33,196 nt of DNA, taken from JAGWGI01 sp050749785. Lineage in GTDB: Archaea; Micrarchaeota; Micrarchaeia; Micrarchaeales; CABMGC01. Within the stretch, counting starts at the first letter, position 1. Every line of letters begins with the position of its first letter. The notes beneath the pieces were generated by a model. It was given only the letters and a program-made list of their open reading frames with translations, was not told where the DNA came from and ran no database searches. The stretch covers positions 1 through 33,196 of the forward strand of contig JBOGSA010000033.1 of assembly GCA_050749785.1 (NCBI GenBank). Direction: 5' to 3'. Made by a program: the position numbers and the translations under genes. Shown here piece by piece: positions 7,187 through 14,139 of this stretch.

Positions 7187-7681
7187 TTACGTTGCCAATG
7201 AATCAGCAAGCTTGTCAAGCGATTGTTCCCATCCCTGACTTGCCTGTTCCATTGTCTCCCCTTCGGGCACTCCAGAATACCTTATAAGCGTCTTTGTCCT
7301 TCCATCATGCTGTTCCTCAAATATTATGGTAACTGTGGACTCGAGCGCAAAATTCTTGCTCATTCCATAGTAAGCAGCAGGTACAACGTTGCCCTTCTCA
7401 TCCGCAAAGCTGTCTGTTGCTACGAGCTTCTTGTGAGGAACTATCTCCTTGTATGTTCCTGTGTTCCAAAAGTCTTTGCGGCCGAGCATCTTTGCCATCT
7501 CATCAGATGCTCTCATGCAGTAGAGATACTTCCCACCAATTCTGAAATCTATCTCAATGACCGGTGCACTGAACCCTTTTGGGCCCCACCACTTCATAAC
7601 CTGCTCTGGCTCTGTCCAGGCCTTCCAAACGCGCTCTACAGGCGCATCGAACACTCTTTCTATTACAAGTTCTTTTCCCAT
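7187..7681 (-). CDS. SRPBCC/AHSA1-like protein
   Basis: A 164-residue protein of the AHSA1 (Hsp90-ATPase-activator homology 1) branch of the SRPBCC superfamily. It starts ELVIERVFDAPVERVWKAWTEPEQVMKWWGP and ends with the long helix EGETMEQASQGWEQSLDKLADSL. Such proteins form a helix-grip fold with a hydrophobic pocket; prokaryotic members are usually of unknown ligand. The ATG is only 9 bases after the CCA end of tRNA-Asp on the same strand, with GTGAT in between as a ribosome binding site. It is therefore probably co-transcribed with the tRNA and freed by tRNA 3' processing. Confidence 0.85.
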   Translation of the reverse strand: MGKELVIERVFDAPVERVWKAWTEPEQVMKWWGPKGFSAPVIEIDFRIGGKYLYCMRASDEMAKMLGRKDFWNTGTYKEIVPHKKLVATDSFADEKGNVVPAAYYGMSKNFALESTVTIIFEEQHDGRTKTLIRYSGVPEGETMEQASQGWEQSLDKLADSLAT

Positions 7682-7690
7682 TTTATCACA

Positions 7691-7765
7691 TGGCGCCTCG
7701 GCCGGGATTCGAACCCGGGTTACCAGCGTGACAGGCTAGTGTGCTGACCGCTACACTACCGAAGC
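7691..7765 (-). tRNA. tRNA-Asp (GUC)
   Basis: The cloverleaf folds fully: acceptor GCTTCGG/CCGAGGC with one G-T pair, D stem GTGT/GCAC, anticodon stem CTAGC/GCTGG with loop CTGTCAC (anticodon GTC), and T arm CCGGG-TTCGAAT-CCCGG. The discriminator is G and CCA is encoded (TGG at 7691-7693 on the plus strand). There is no intron. Confidence 0.95.
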
Positions 7766-7912
7766 ACACTTCTATTTGCGTCTAAATGGCTAAAATGGTT
7801 TGGTTTTAGGATTGCACATAGTCTAATGGTGGAACTGCGCCTTTAAAAAAATGTAAATTTCTTCGGAAGGTTTTTAGATTAGAAAATTTCCAATATTTCT
7901 AAAGGTGTAAAC

Positions 7913-8308
7913 ATGCCATACCATTTCATTGGTTACAGCAAAAACGAGCTTGAGGAAATGCTCAAGGCCAGCGAGGATGATTTCAAGAGCTACGAGAGAA
8001 ATAAGAATGTCAGCAAGCTTAGGGATGCTGTGAACAAGCTCTATGCGATTGCCCAGAACATAACTTCAAACAAGATAAAGCACGGAATAGAGAACTACGG
8101 GGAGTTCAGGTCAAATTTTCTCAAGGAGTTCAAGGACCATGACCTTATCAGCAGCCTGGGAATACTGCACAGGTTCTTTTATACCGGCCTTGGATACGAG
8201 CAGTCGGTGAAGGACATAGAATACGAGTATCATGAAGCGAAAAAGAAGATAAAGACGATGATTAAGAAAAATTCAGCCTACAAACTAAAGAAAGCAGTCT
8301 ACGCCTAG
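7913..8308 (+). CDS. Small helical protein, possibly HEPN-like
   Basis: A 131-residue, highly charged, all-helical protein. The region SKLRDAVNKLYAIAQNITSNKI followed by a loop and a second long helix, with the late segment SVKDIEYEYHEAKKKIKTMIKK, resembles HEPN/PaREP1-type helical bundles. The catalytic RxxxxH motif of toxic HEPN proteins is not seen. Start: ATG after AGGTG at 7904-7908, a weak ribosome binding site. Upstream, TTAGAAAAT (7879-7887) and ATTTCTAA (7895-7902) form an imperfect inverted repeat. Function unknown. Confidence 0.5.
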   Translation: MPYHFIGYSKNELEEMLKASEDDFKSYERNKNVSKLRDAVNKLYAIAQNITSNKIKHGIENYGEFRSNFLKEFKDHDLISSLGILHRFFYTGLGYEQSVKDIEYEYHEAKKKIKTMIKKNSAYKLKKAVYA

Positions 8309-8311
8309 GTT

Positions 8312-8344
8312 GCAGGCTTTAAGGATGGTCGCCTGCGAACCATC
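8312..8344. other. Two interlocked inverted repeats after the stop codon
   Basis: GCAGGC (8312-8317) pairs with GCCTGC (8331-8336), and GATGGT (8324-8329) pairs with ACCATC (8339-8344). The stems alternate in the order S1-S2-S1'-S2', so RNA could form an H-type pseudoknot or two exclusive hairpins. It starts 4 bases after the stop at 8308. The short 2-base last loop makes a full pseudoknot strained. Confidence 0.3.
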
Positions 8345-8419
8345 ACATTAACGCGATTGTCTCCCTTTTGCCTTTGTGCTTTGGCATACTGAGGTTGTGC
8401 GGCAAAAGAATAAACCGTT

Positions 8420-8524
8420 TCCCGTTGGGGTGAGTCGAACACCCAACCTGTCGGTATCCAGCAATGCTAGGCAATGCTAGTTTCAAAACTACAGCCGACC
8501 GCTCTGCCTTTGAGCTACAACGGG
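8420..8524 (-). tRNA. tRNA-Tyr (GUA) with 33-base intron
   Basis: Acceptor CCCGTTG/CAACGGG with the archaeal C1-G72 Tyr identity pair and discriminator A. D stem GCTC/GAGC, anticodon stem GTCGG/CCGAC, T arm GGGTG-TTCGACT-CACCC, variable loop AGGTT. The anticodon loop reads CTGTAG before the intron and A after it, giving anticodon GTA. The intron (8456-8488) sits at 37/38, the canonical archaeal site for cleavage by the splicing endonuclease at a bulge-helix-bulge. CCA is not encoded. On the minus strand TAATATTAATC about 25-30 bases upstream is a likely TATA box. Confidence 0.93.
8461..8480. repeat. Perfect 10-bp tandem duplication inside the tRNA intron
   Basis: GCAATGCTAG occurs twice in direct tandem (8461-8470 and 8471-8480), entirely within the tRNA-Tyr intron. 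It lengthens the intron by 10 bases while the splice boundaries stay intact. It probably arose by slippage. Confidence 0.9.
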
Positions 8525-8582
8525 ACATAATGATTGTTCAGTTAAGATTAATATTAGTAGCTATTTGTTCTACACGAGGGGA

Positions 8583-8614
8583 AATTATACGAATGTATAA
8601 ACATAGTATAAAAA
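8583..8614 (+). promoter_or_regulatory. Upstream element and TATA box, copy 1
   Basis: AATTATACGAAT (8583-8594) is followed by ATAAA (8597-8601) and TATAAAAA (8607-8614). The box-to-TATA distance of 24 bases is identical at 9064-9095. The box lies where an archaeal activator or repressor would contact the BRE side. The gene start is 50 bases beyond the TATA box, so the transcript has a leader of about 25 bases. Confidence 0.7.
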
Positions 8615-8663
8615 TGGGGCATCCCAATCAATAGCATCAGAATTGCACGGCAGATGATGTAAA

Positions 8664-9062
8664 ATGGCAATACTAAAGATAAAAGACACAAGGGCCGAGG
8701 CATACTCAAAGGCAATGGTATCGATTGCACACAACCTTGCAAGTGAGCATCTGCTTGATGATACCTATGTAGTTTCAAGAGAGCGCATCAGCGGCTTTTC
8801 AATACAATTTGCGATATTCGATCGGATAAAGGACACTGCAATACTTCCAGGACAAATCCTTGAAAAAGAAGAGATTGATCTCAAATCTATCCAGCAACCG
8901 GGGGAGTATAGGCCAGTGCTTATACTTACTGAGAGAAGGGACGGGACCGCCATTGTCTCTGTGCCAACGGAGCTCATGTACGCCAAGAACCAGATAGAAA
9001 GGATAAATGAGATAACCTACAAGGCGCTAAGGGAGCGAAAGATCAGATACATGTCACTCTAG
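8664..9062 (+). CDS. Unrecognised protein of the AAA-linked cluster
   Basis: A 132-residue soluble protein. An N-terminal helix with SKAMVSIAHNLASEHL is followed by alternating strands (YVVSRERISGFSIQFAIFDR, YRPVLILTERRDGTAIVSVP) and a C-terminal basic helix. It has no cysteines, signal or membrane segment. No family is recognised. It has its own promoter with the AATTATACGAAT box shared by the next gene, and both lie on the same strand upstream of the membrane AAA+ protein. A role with those genes is inferred from regulation and order only. Confidence 0.65.
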   Translation: MAILKIKDTRAEAYSKAMVSIAHNLASEHLLDDTYVVSRERISGFSIQFAIFDRIKDTAILPGQILEKEEIDLKSIQQPGEYRPVLILTERRDGTAIVSVPTELMYAKNQIERINEITYKALRERKIRYMSL

Positions 9063-9063
9063 G

Positions 9064-9095
9064 AATTATACGAATCCATAAAGCTGATATAAAAA
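9064..9095 (+). promoter_or_regulatory. Upstream element and TATA box, copy 2
   Basis: AATTATACGAAT (9064-9075), ATAAA (9078-9082) and TATAAAAA (9088-9095) repeat the element at 8583-8614 with identical spacing. The intervening bases differ, which argues for selection rather than recent copying. It begins right at the stop codon of the upstream gene. Confidence 0.7.
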
Positions 9096-9132
9096 CCCCT
9101 AATCCTCTAGTTCTCGGAAGGGGAGTGTAGGA

Positions 9133-9990
9133 ATGTCGCAACTAAACACAAAGCAGCCAGAGGCAAAGAAGAGGGACGTGGTCGCGATAGTGGAAAATGC
9201 GATTACAAACATCTGCGATTCAAAACACGATAAAATTATGGGTGTAGCACTGATAAGCCGGCTTCAGGACTCAAGCGGCATCATGACACTGTGCCTTGTT
9301 GACAGCAGGGAGCACGAAGAGATACAAACACCTCAGAATTCCCTCCCACTCAAAGATGTGCTGCTCAAGGTTGTGTGCAGGACCGACATGCTCGAGATCG
9401 TAAAGACAAGTAAGAGGAGCGACGAGTTCGTGAAGGAATTCCACCTCGAGGTGGGCAGGCTTGACAAGAGCTTTGCGAACATGAGTGCCTACAACGCGCA
9501 GCGAGCGTTTGCACATCCAATTCCGCTGATGCAAAACATCAAGCCAGAAAAAGAGGTGCGCGCAGCGTTAGCAAGTTTTACTCGCGGCGACAACCTTGAC
9601 GAAGCGATAAACTATGCGGTGGACACTATGGTCGGCATGGGAATTTTCACTCCGCATATAGGCACACCAAAGGCGTTCACGGAAAGTGGCGGGCTGAGCT
9701 GGAGGATAAATGAGCAGGCGTACATGAGAACCCAAGAGGAAATAGACACGATCCTTGCAGACCCGGACATTCGAGTTGAGTCAAGCCAGATAGATGTGAG
9801 AGGCATAATCCAAAAGTACCTGGGCGCTACTACTGCCAATGCGATAGTTGAGAGGGACGGGAGCCTTGTGAAGATGTTCACTGACGATAAGCAGGGAAGG
9901 ATATTTGCCGCGCTGGTGAGGCACAGGCTTGGATCGTGGAGGTTCGGAGCAATAAATCAGATTGAACTTGAGCCGAACAACGGTGTGTAG
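9133..9990 (+). CDS. Unrecognised protein of the AAA-linked cluster
   Basis: A 285-residue soluble protein with a charged start (MSQLNTKQPEAKKRD). Visible segments are a strand-rich region IMGVALISRLQDSSGIMTLCLVD near residue 40, a helical middle, SFTRGDNLDEAINYAVDTMVGMGIF around 150-175, and a C-terminal segment GRIFAALVRHRLGSWRF. No catalytic motif or family is recognised. The ATG is preceded by a purine-rich GGAAGGGGAG. Its stop is followed directly by the ATG of the next gene (TAGATG), so those two are one operon. Regulation is probably shared with the gene at 8664. Confidence 0.65.
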   Translation: MSQLNTKQPEAKKRDVVAIVENAITNICDSKHDKIMGVALISRLQDSSGIMTLCLVDSREHEEIQTPQNSLPLKDVLLKVVCRTDMLEIVKTSKRSDEFVKEFHLEVGRLDKSFANMSAYNAQRAFAHPIPLMQNIKPEKEVRAALASFTRGDNLDEAINYAVDTMVGMGIFTPHIGTPKAFTESGGLSWRINEQAYMRTQEEIDTILADPDIRVESSQIDVRGIIQKYLGATTANAIVERDGSLVKMFTDDKQGRIFAALVRHRLGSWRFGAINQIELEPNNGV

Positions 9991-10497
9991 ATGAGCTTCG
10001 GGAACAAGATATGGAACGAGAGGATCGCAAAGAGCGCGCTAGAGTTAAACATCGATGCGTCGGTCTCGAATGTTCTCATACTTGCCAAGAATTCGATGTA
10101 CTCAAACGCATTCCAAAAGGATCTGGTGATAGTCAAGTCAAAAACGCAGCGGAGCATCAACTGGGTTATCGCAGAATACACAGATAAGGAGGGGCTCTCA
10201 GAGCTCCTTTCAACACTTAAGAGGCAGGATAAATCCAATGCGCTTGTGGATGAAGAGCATTTCAAACTCTTCCTTGACTATTTCCCGCAGGAATATCGGC
10301 CCATAACATGGATCAGGGTCGATAGGGATGATCAGGGCAAGCTTGCCTGCAATATAGACAACGCCAATCCCCACCTCAGACTCAAGCACATGGCGCTTTC
10401 GGAGCTGATGATTCTAGAACATCTTTATTCGATGCAGCGCCAAGAAGAAGAGAGGGCAATGAACATGCAGCAGATATCGGAGATATTTGTAGACTGA
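9991..10497 (+). CDS. Unrecognised protein, coupled to upstream gene
   Basis: A 168-residue soluble protein whose ATG abuts the previous stop with no spacer. It begins MSFGNKIWNERIAKSALELNID, has a strand region DLVIVKSKTQRSINWVIAEYTD, a middle segment YFPQEYRPITWIRVDRDDQGK and a Glu/Met-rich helical tail. No cysteine motif or membrane helix is seen apart from one isolated cysteine. No family is recognised. Tight coupling suggests it forms a complex with the 285-residue partner. Confidence 0.65.
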   Translation: MSFGNKIWNERIAKSALELNIDASVSNVLILAKNSMYSNAFQKDLVIVKSKTQRSINWVIAEYTDKEGLSELLSTLKRQDKSNALVDEEHFKLFLDYFPQEYRPITWIRVDRDDQGKLACNIDNANPHLRLKHMALSELMILEHLYSMQRQEEERAMNMQQISEIFVD

Positions 10498-10530
10498 CTT
10501 GTTAGCAAATTCTAATCCTACGTCAGAAGG

Positions 10531-10559
10531 TTTAAATTGTCGACTTTCATAATACGCTT
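10531..10559 (+). promoter_or_regulatory. Leaderless promoter of the AAA+ gene
   Basis: TTTAAATTG at 10531-10539 is a TATA box about 26 bases before the ATG at 10560. There is no ribosome binding site, so the transcript should be leaderless. Confidence 0.65.
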
Positions 10560-13346
10560 ATGCCAGAGAAAGCGACTGATGGCAAGGTTAGTGGAGATAC
10601 CGCACCTAAAACCCCCAAGGTGACCTTTGGCAAGCGCCCAGCCCCGAAGAATGCAGAAAAGGCATACAAGGCCACTCCTCTTTACTTCTACAAGTTCAAG
10701 GACATGCTCCGCCAGCTCGTCTCGCAGCAAAACTTCCCAGATGCTGTCGCAGCGGTGTTCGCACTAGCGGCAGTCGCAAGCGCGCTTCCGCTCTTTCCGC
10801 TCCCGTTCCTTGCTGTTATGCTCGTGCTCACATTCGTTATAACCCTTCTCCAGCCTGCGGTGGGGTTGATTGTGCTCTTGTTCGAGACCTTCCCAATGTT
10901 TCTCTACCAGATTCCGCTTGTCGCCTGGCTCTTCACGCTCTTCATGAGCATCTCGCTCTTTGCCGGCTTTAGGCACTATCGCTCGATAATATTCATCTAC
11001 GCACTTCTTGCGCTCCCGTTCTCGCCATTTGGCTGGATACTTGAGCTGCCGGTATTCGTGATAACAATACTAACCATAGGGCTCAAGCGAGGGGCCATCG
11101 CAGCGCTTGTCACAGTCCTTGTGGTCTCAATGTCCTCAGGGCTAGCAGGGCTGCAAAACACCGGCAGTATAGCATTCAACTTCGTCGAGCCATTTGCTGC
11201 TGTTACAACTGCAGGAGTGAACCTTTACACGGTTCCAAATCAAATAGGGCCGATGCTTCTAAGCTTCCCGCCAGCATTTTCCGGCGCTGTGACGATATTC
11301 ACAAGCTTTGCCGTGGCAGAAAAGATCTTCTCAGGACTCTCGCTTGCATTCGGCGCCGTAATAGACAACTTCGCTCTTGTGCTACTGCAGATGTTAGTCT
11401 GGGTCTTTGTAGCATTCGTGATAAGCAACTACGCTGTCAAGAGCAGGTCCAAGTACAAGGGAACCGAGGCAAGCCTTTTCGCGATAATGATCCCGGTGAC
11501 TTACATCGGATTATCTTACCTCACAGGCCTGCAGTTCAACCCGCTTGTCATAATCGGTTTCATAATAACGCCTCCGATACTCCTCGCACTCGAGTTCAAC
11601 GACATAACCGTCGTCAGGGCGCTAGAGGTGATGAAGCAGGATTTCAGGGGGAAGTTCGGATCGGTTTTCGAGGACCTCACAACAGGAACAAAAGAGACGC
11701 TCGATGATGTGGCTAATTATGATGATGTGAAAAAGGAGCTCAAGGAAGCGGTTCTTGCACCTATAGAGAAACGAGAACTCGCAGGAGCATACAACATAAA
11801 ACCGCCAAAGGGAATTCTCCTCTTTGGTCCGCCTGGAACCGGTAAGACTTATCTGATGAGAGCACTTGCAAACGAACTGCGCGCAGGATTCTTCTACATA
11901 AAAGCCTCGCAGATCCTCTCCCCATATCCGGGCCAGAGCGCGCAGACAATAGAGAGAATGTTTACTATTGCAAAGAAGCACACTCCAGCGATTCTATTCT
12001 TCGACGAGATAGACAACATAGCAAGCAACAGGGAGATACAAGAGAGCGAGACGGGCAGACAGATTCTCTCCACCCTACTAAGCGAGATGGACGGATTCCA
12101 GAAAATTGACGGGGTAGTCATAGTTGGCGCGACCAACGTGCCGCAGTTCTTAGATCCAAGCATCATGAGGCCTGGAAGGTTTGACAAGATCCTCTACATA
12201 CCACTGCCGAACGCGCAGGGAAGAAAGAAGATAATGCAATACTACTTCAAGAAACTCCCGATAGTCCAAGACATTGACTATGAAAAGCTTGCTGCAATCA
12301 CCGACAGATATTCCGGCGCAGACATCAAGACGCTATCGGAGAATGTGGCCAGGGAAGCCGCGGAGGATTCGACAGGAAAGGGCAAGGTGCTCAAGATATC
12401 GATGGCGGACATTGTCAAGATGATCAAGATGACAAAGCCGTCGAGTTCGCTTGCGCAGATAGACAAGTACAACCAGTTCAAGGTAGACTATGAGAGAAGA
12501 ACGCATCAGTCTCCTCCTGAGGATATTGCAAACAAGATAACAACCGCTGACGTGATCGGTCTAGACGAGGCCAAGAAGGCTCTTCACGAAGCTGTCGAGG
12601 TTCCGATACTGCATCCTGAACTTCTAAAGAAATACGACATTAAAAACATCAAGGGAATCCTGCTCTTCGGCCCTCCAGGAACAGGTAAGACGATGCTTAT
12701 GCGCGCAGTCACCAGCGAACTTGGCGATGTTCATCTCATCACATTATCTGGAAATGAGATAAGCAAGTACGGCCCAGAGCGAGCAATAGAATCTATACGC
12801 CAGACTTTCGATCGGGCCAAGGAGAACGCCCCTGCGATAGTATTCATCGATGAGATCGATGCGGTCGTGCCATCAAGGGATTCGGCAACAGAGAAGGGAG
12901 TTCAGTTCACAGGAGAGTTCCTCGAACAGCTCGATGGATTGAAATCAGAATACAACATAGTCATGGTGGCGACAACAAACAGGCCAGATGCGCTCGATCC
13001 GGCACTGTTGCGACCAGGAAGAATAGACAAGATAATCTACGTCGGTCCTCCTAGCAGAGATGACAGGTTACAGATATTCAAGAACAACATGGCCAAGGTG
13101 CCGCACAACGAGGAGATCAACTTCGAGAAGCTCGCGGATGTGACTCAGGGATACACCGGCGCAGACATAGCTAACATCTGCAGGCAGGCGAAGATGAATG
13201 CGCTAGAGCAGAGCATAAGGTCGGCCGAGGAAGAGGGAATATCAACAGATGAACTGCTCAAGATAATACAGAGCAACAAGCCATCGGCGCCAAGCCTGGT
13301 GGTCGGAAGATACCTATCATTCCTTGCCAAGTACGGGCAGAGATAG
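10560..13346 (+). CDS. Polytopic membrane protein with tandem AAA+ ATPase modules
   Basis: A 928-residue protein. Residues 1-50 are basic and cytoplasmic. About 60-345 holds roughly eight to ten hydrophobic membrane segments. Two CDC48/VAT-type AAA+ modules follow. The first has Walker A GPPGTGKT at 423-430, Walker B D482-E483 and a GATNVPQFLDPSIMRPGRFD arginine-finger region. The second has Walker A at 704-711, Walker B D764-E765 and ATTNRPDALDPALLRPGRID. No HExxH zinc-protease motif follows, so it is not an FtsH protease, and no CDC48 N-domain is seen. It is probably an ATP-driven unfoldase or extractase at the membrane. Its substrate and the meaning of so large a membrane part are unknown; the upstream unknown genes may supply adaptors. 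Confidence 0.88.
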   Translation: MPEKATDGKVSGDTAPKTPKVTFGKRPAPKNAEKAYKATPLYFYKFKDMLRQLVSQQNFPDAVAAVFALAAVASALPLFPLPFLAVMLVLTFVITLLQPAVGLIVLLFETFPMFLYQIPLVAWLFTLFMSISLFAGFRHYRSIIFIYALLALPFSPFGWILELPVFVITILTIGLKRGAIAALVTVLVVSMSSGLAGLQNTGSIAFNFVEPFAAVTTAGVNLYTVPNQIGPMLLSFPPAFSGAVTIFTSFAVAEKIFSGLSLAFGAVIDNFALVLLQMLVWVFVAFVISNYAVKSRSKYKGTEASLFAIMIPVTYIGLSYLTGLQFNPLVIIGFIITPPILLALEFNDITVVRALEVMKQDFRGKFGSVFEDLTTGTKETLDDVANYDDVKKELKEAVLAPIEKRELAGAYNIKPPKGILLFGPPGTGKTYLMRALANELRAGFFYIKASQILSPYPGQSAQTIERMFTIAKKHTPAILFFDEIDNIASNREIQESETGRQILSTLLSEMDGFQKIDGVVIVGATNVPQFLDPSIMRPGRFDKILYIPLPNAQGRKKIMQYYFKKLPIVQDIDYEKLAAITDRYSGADIKTLSENVAREAAEDSTGKGKVLKISMADIVKMIKMTKPSSSLAQIDKYNQFKVDYERRTHQSPPEDIANKITTADVIGLDEAKKALHEAVEVPILHPELLKKYDIKNIKGILLFGPPGTGKTMLMRAVTSELGDVHLITLSGNEISKYGPERAIESIRQTFDRAKENAPAIVFIDEIDAVVPSRDSATEKGVQFTGEFLEQLDGLKSEYNIVMVATTNRPDALDPALLRPGRIDKIIYVGPPSRDDRLQIFKNNMAKVPHNEEINFEKLADVTQGYTGADIANICRQAKMNALEQSIRSAEEEGISTDELLKIIQSNKPSAPSLVVGRYLSFLAKYGQR

Positions 13347-14132
13347 TTATTTCTGCAGCCTGCTCCTGAGACTCTCATTCACAAGTATCCTTCCCGATTC
13401 GTTTACATAAAGTTCCTTCTTACCCACAGCTTCCTTGACGATCGCAAATTCTATTTTCACCACATCGCCCGGATGTGCAGCGGCTATGTCACGCACCGCA
13501 TTGCCGATCGCCGAGACTCCAAGCTGGTTGATTCCATCGGTTATTGTGAAGCTGCACGAATCGCTGTCTCTGTTTGCCGAGAAGATAGAATGCTTTATCG
13601 GGCCTATAGACACCACCTTGCCCAAAACATCAACTTCCTTCCTGTCGTCTATTAGATTGAAGTCGTTTATCCCGGTATTGGCACGCTTAAGCACTTCAAT
13701 AGCAGACTGAGAAATGCTTGCCAGCTCAAAGCCGTTGTAACCTCTCTTCACAACTGCCCTATTCACAAGTATCCTATCACCGCGCTCTATCGGGATAGAT
13801 GTGGCAAGCTCAGCCTTCTCGCGAAAGAGGATAAGGCGTGCGTTCTCTCCTTGGGTACCGAGAACAATCATTCTAATCATGATGTCCGCCCCGTTTATCT
13901 CCACCTCCTTTTTGTTGTATACCCTATAGACTGTCTCCTCAATATCCACCAGTGTTTCAATCCTTATCTTTTCAAGTATCAGCTGGTTCACAGTTGTCAA
14001 AATTGGCTTTGCGCCACCAACATCTTTCTCCTCTGAGTTCTGTGCTGTTGATTTCTCCTGTGCAATTTTTGCCGCAGTTGTCTTGTCAATGAGTCCGAAA
14101 TGCTCGTCAATAACCTCTTGGGCCGTCACCAT
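13347..14132 (-). CDS. RPA-like OB-fold single-stranded DNA-binding protein
   Basis: A protein of 261 residues from the ATG at 14132; a TTG one codon upstream is an alternative. An N-terminal helical segment is followed by two OB-like units. The first, about 55-160, contains ETVYRVYNKKEVEINGADIMIRMIVLG and RGDRILVNRAVVKRGYNGFELA. The second, about 165-260, contains VDVLGKVVSIGPIKHSIF and HPGDVVKIEFAIVKE. This pattern matches archaeal RPA subunits that coat single-stranded DNA in replication and repair. No zinc finger is visible. It follows nuoN by a few bases on the same strand, so it is at the end of that transcript. Confidence 0.7.
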   Translation of the reverse strand: MVTAQEVIDEHFGLIDKTTAAKIAQEKSTAQNSEEKDVGGAKPILTTVNQLILEKIRIETLVDIEETVYRVYNKKEVEINGADIMIRMIVLGTQGENARLILFREKAELATSIPIERGDRILVNRAVVKRGYNGFELASISQSAIEVLKRANTGINDFNLIDDRKEVDVLGKVVSIGPIKHSIFSANRDSDSCSFTITDGINQLGVSAIGNAVRDIAAAHPGDVVKIEFAIVKEAVGKKELYVNESGRILVNESLRSRLQK

Positions 14133-14139
14133 CAAATCA

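Noticed and set aside
8343..8528. Minus-strand frame over the tRNA-Tyr gene
   Set aside because: It spans the tRNA and its intron; the tRNA structure explains the conservation.
10560..13346. FtsH-type membrane protease
   Set aside because: Two AAA+ modules and no HExxH motif after either, and many more membrane helices than FtsH.
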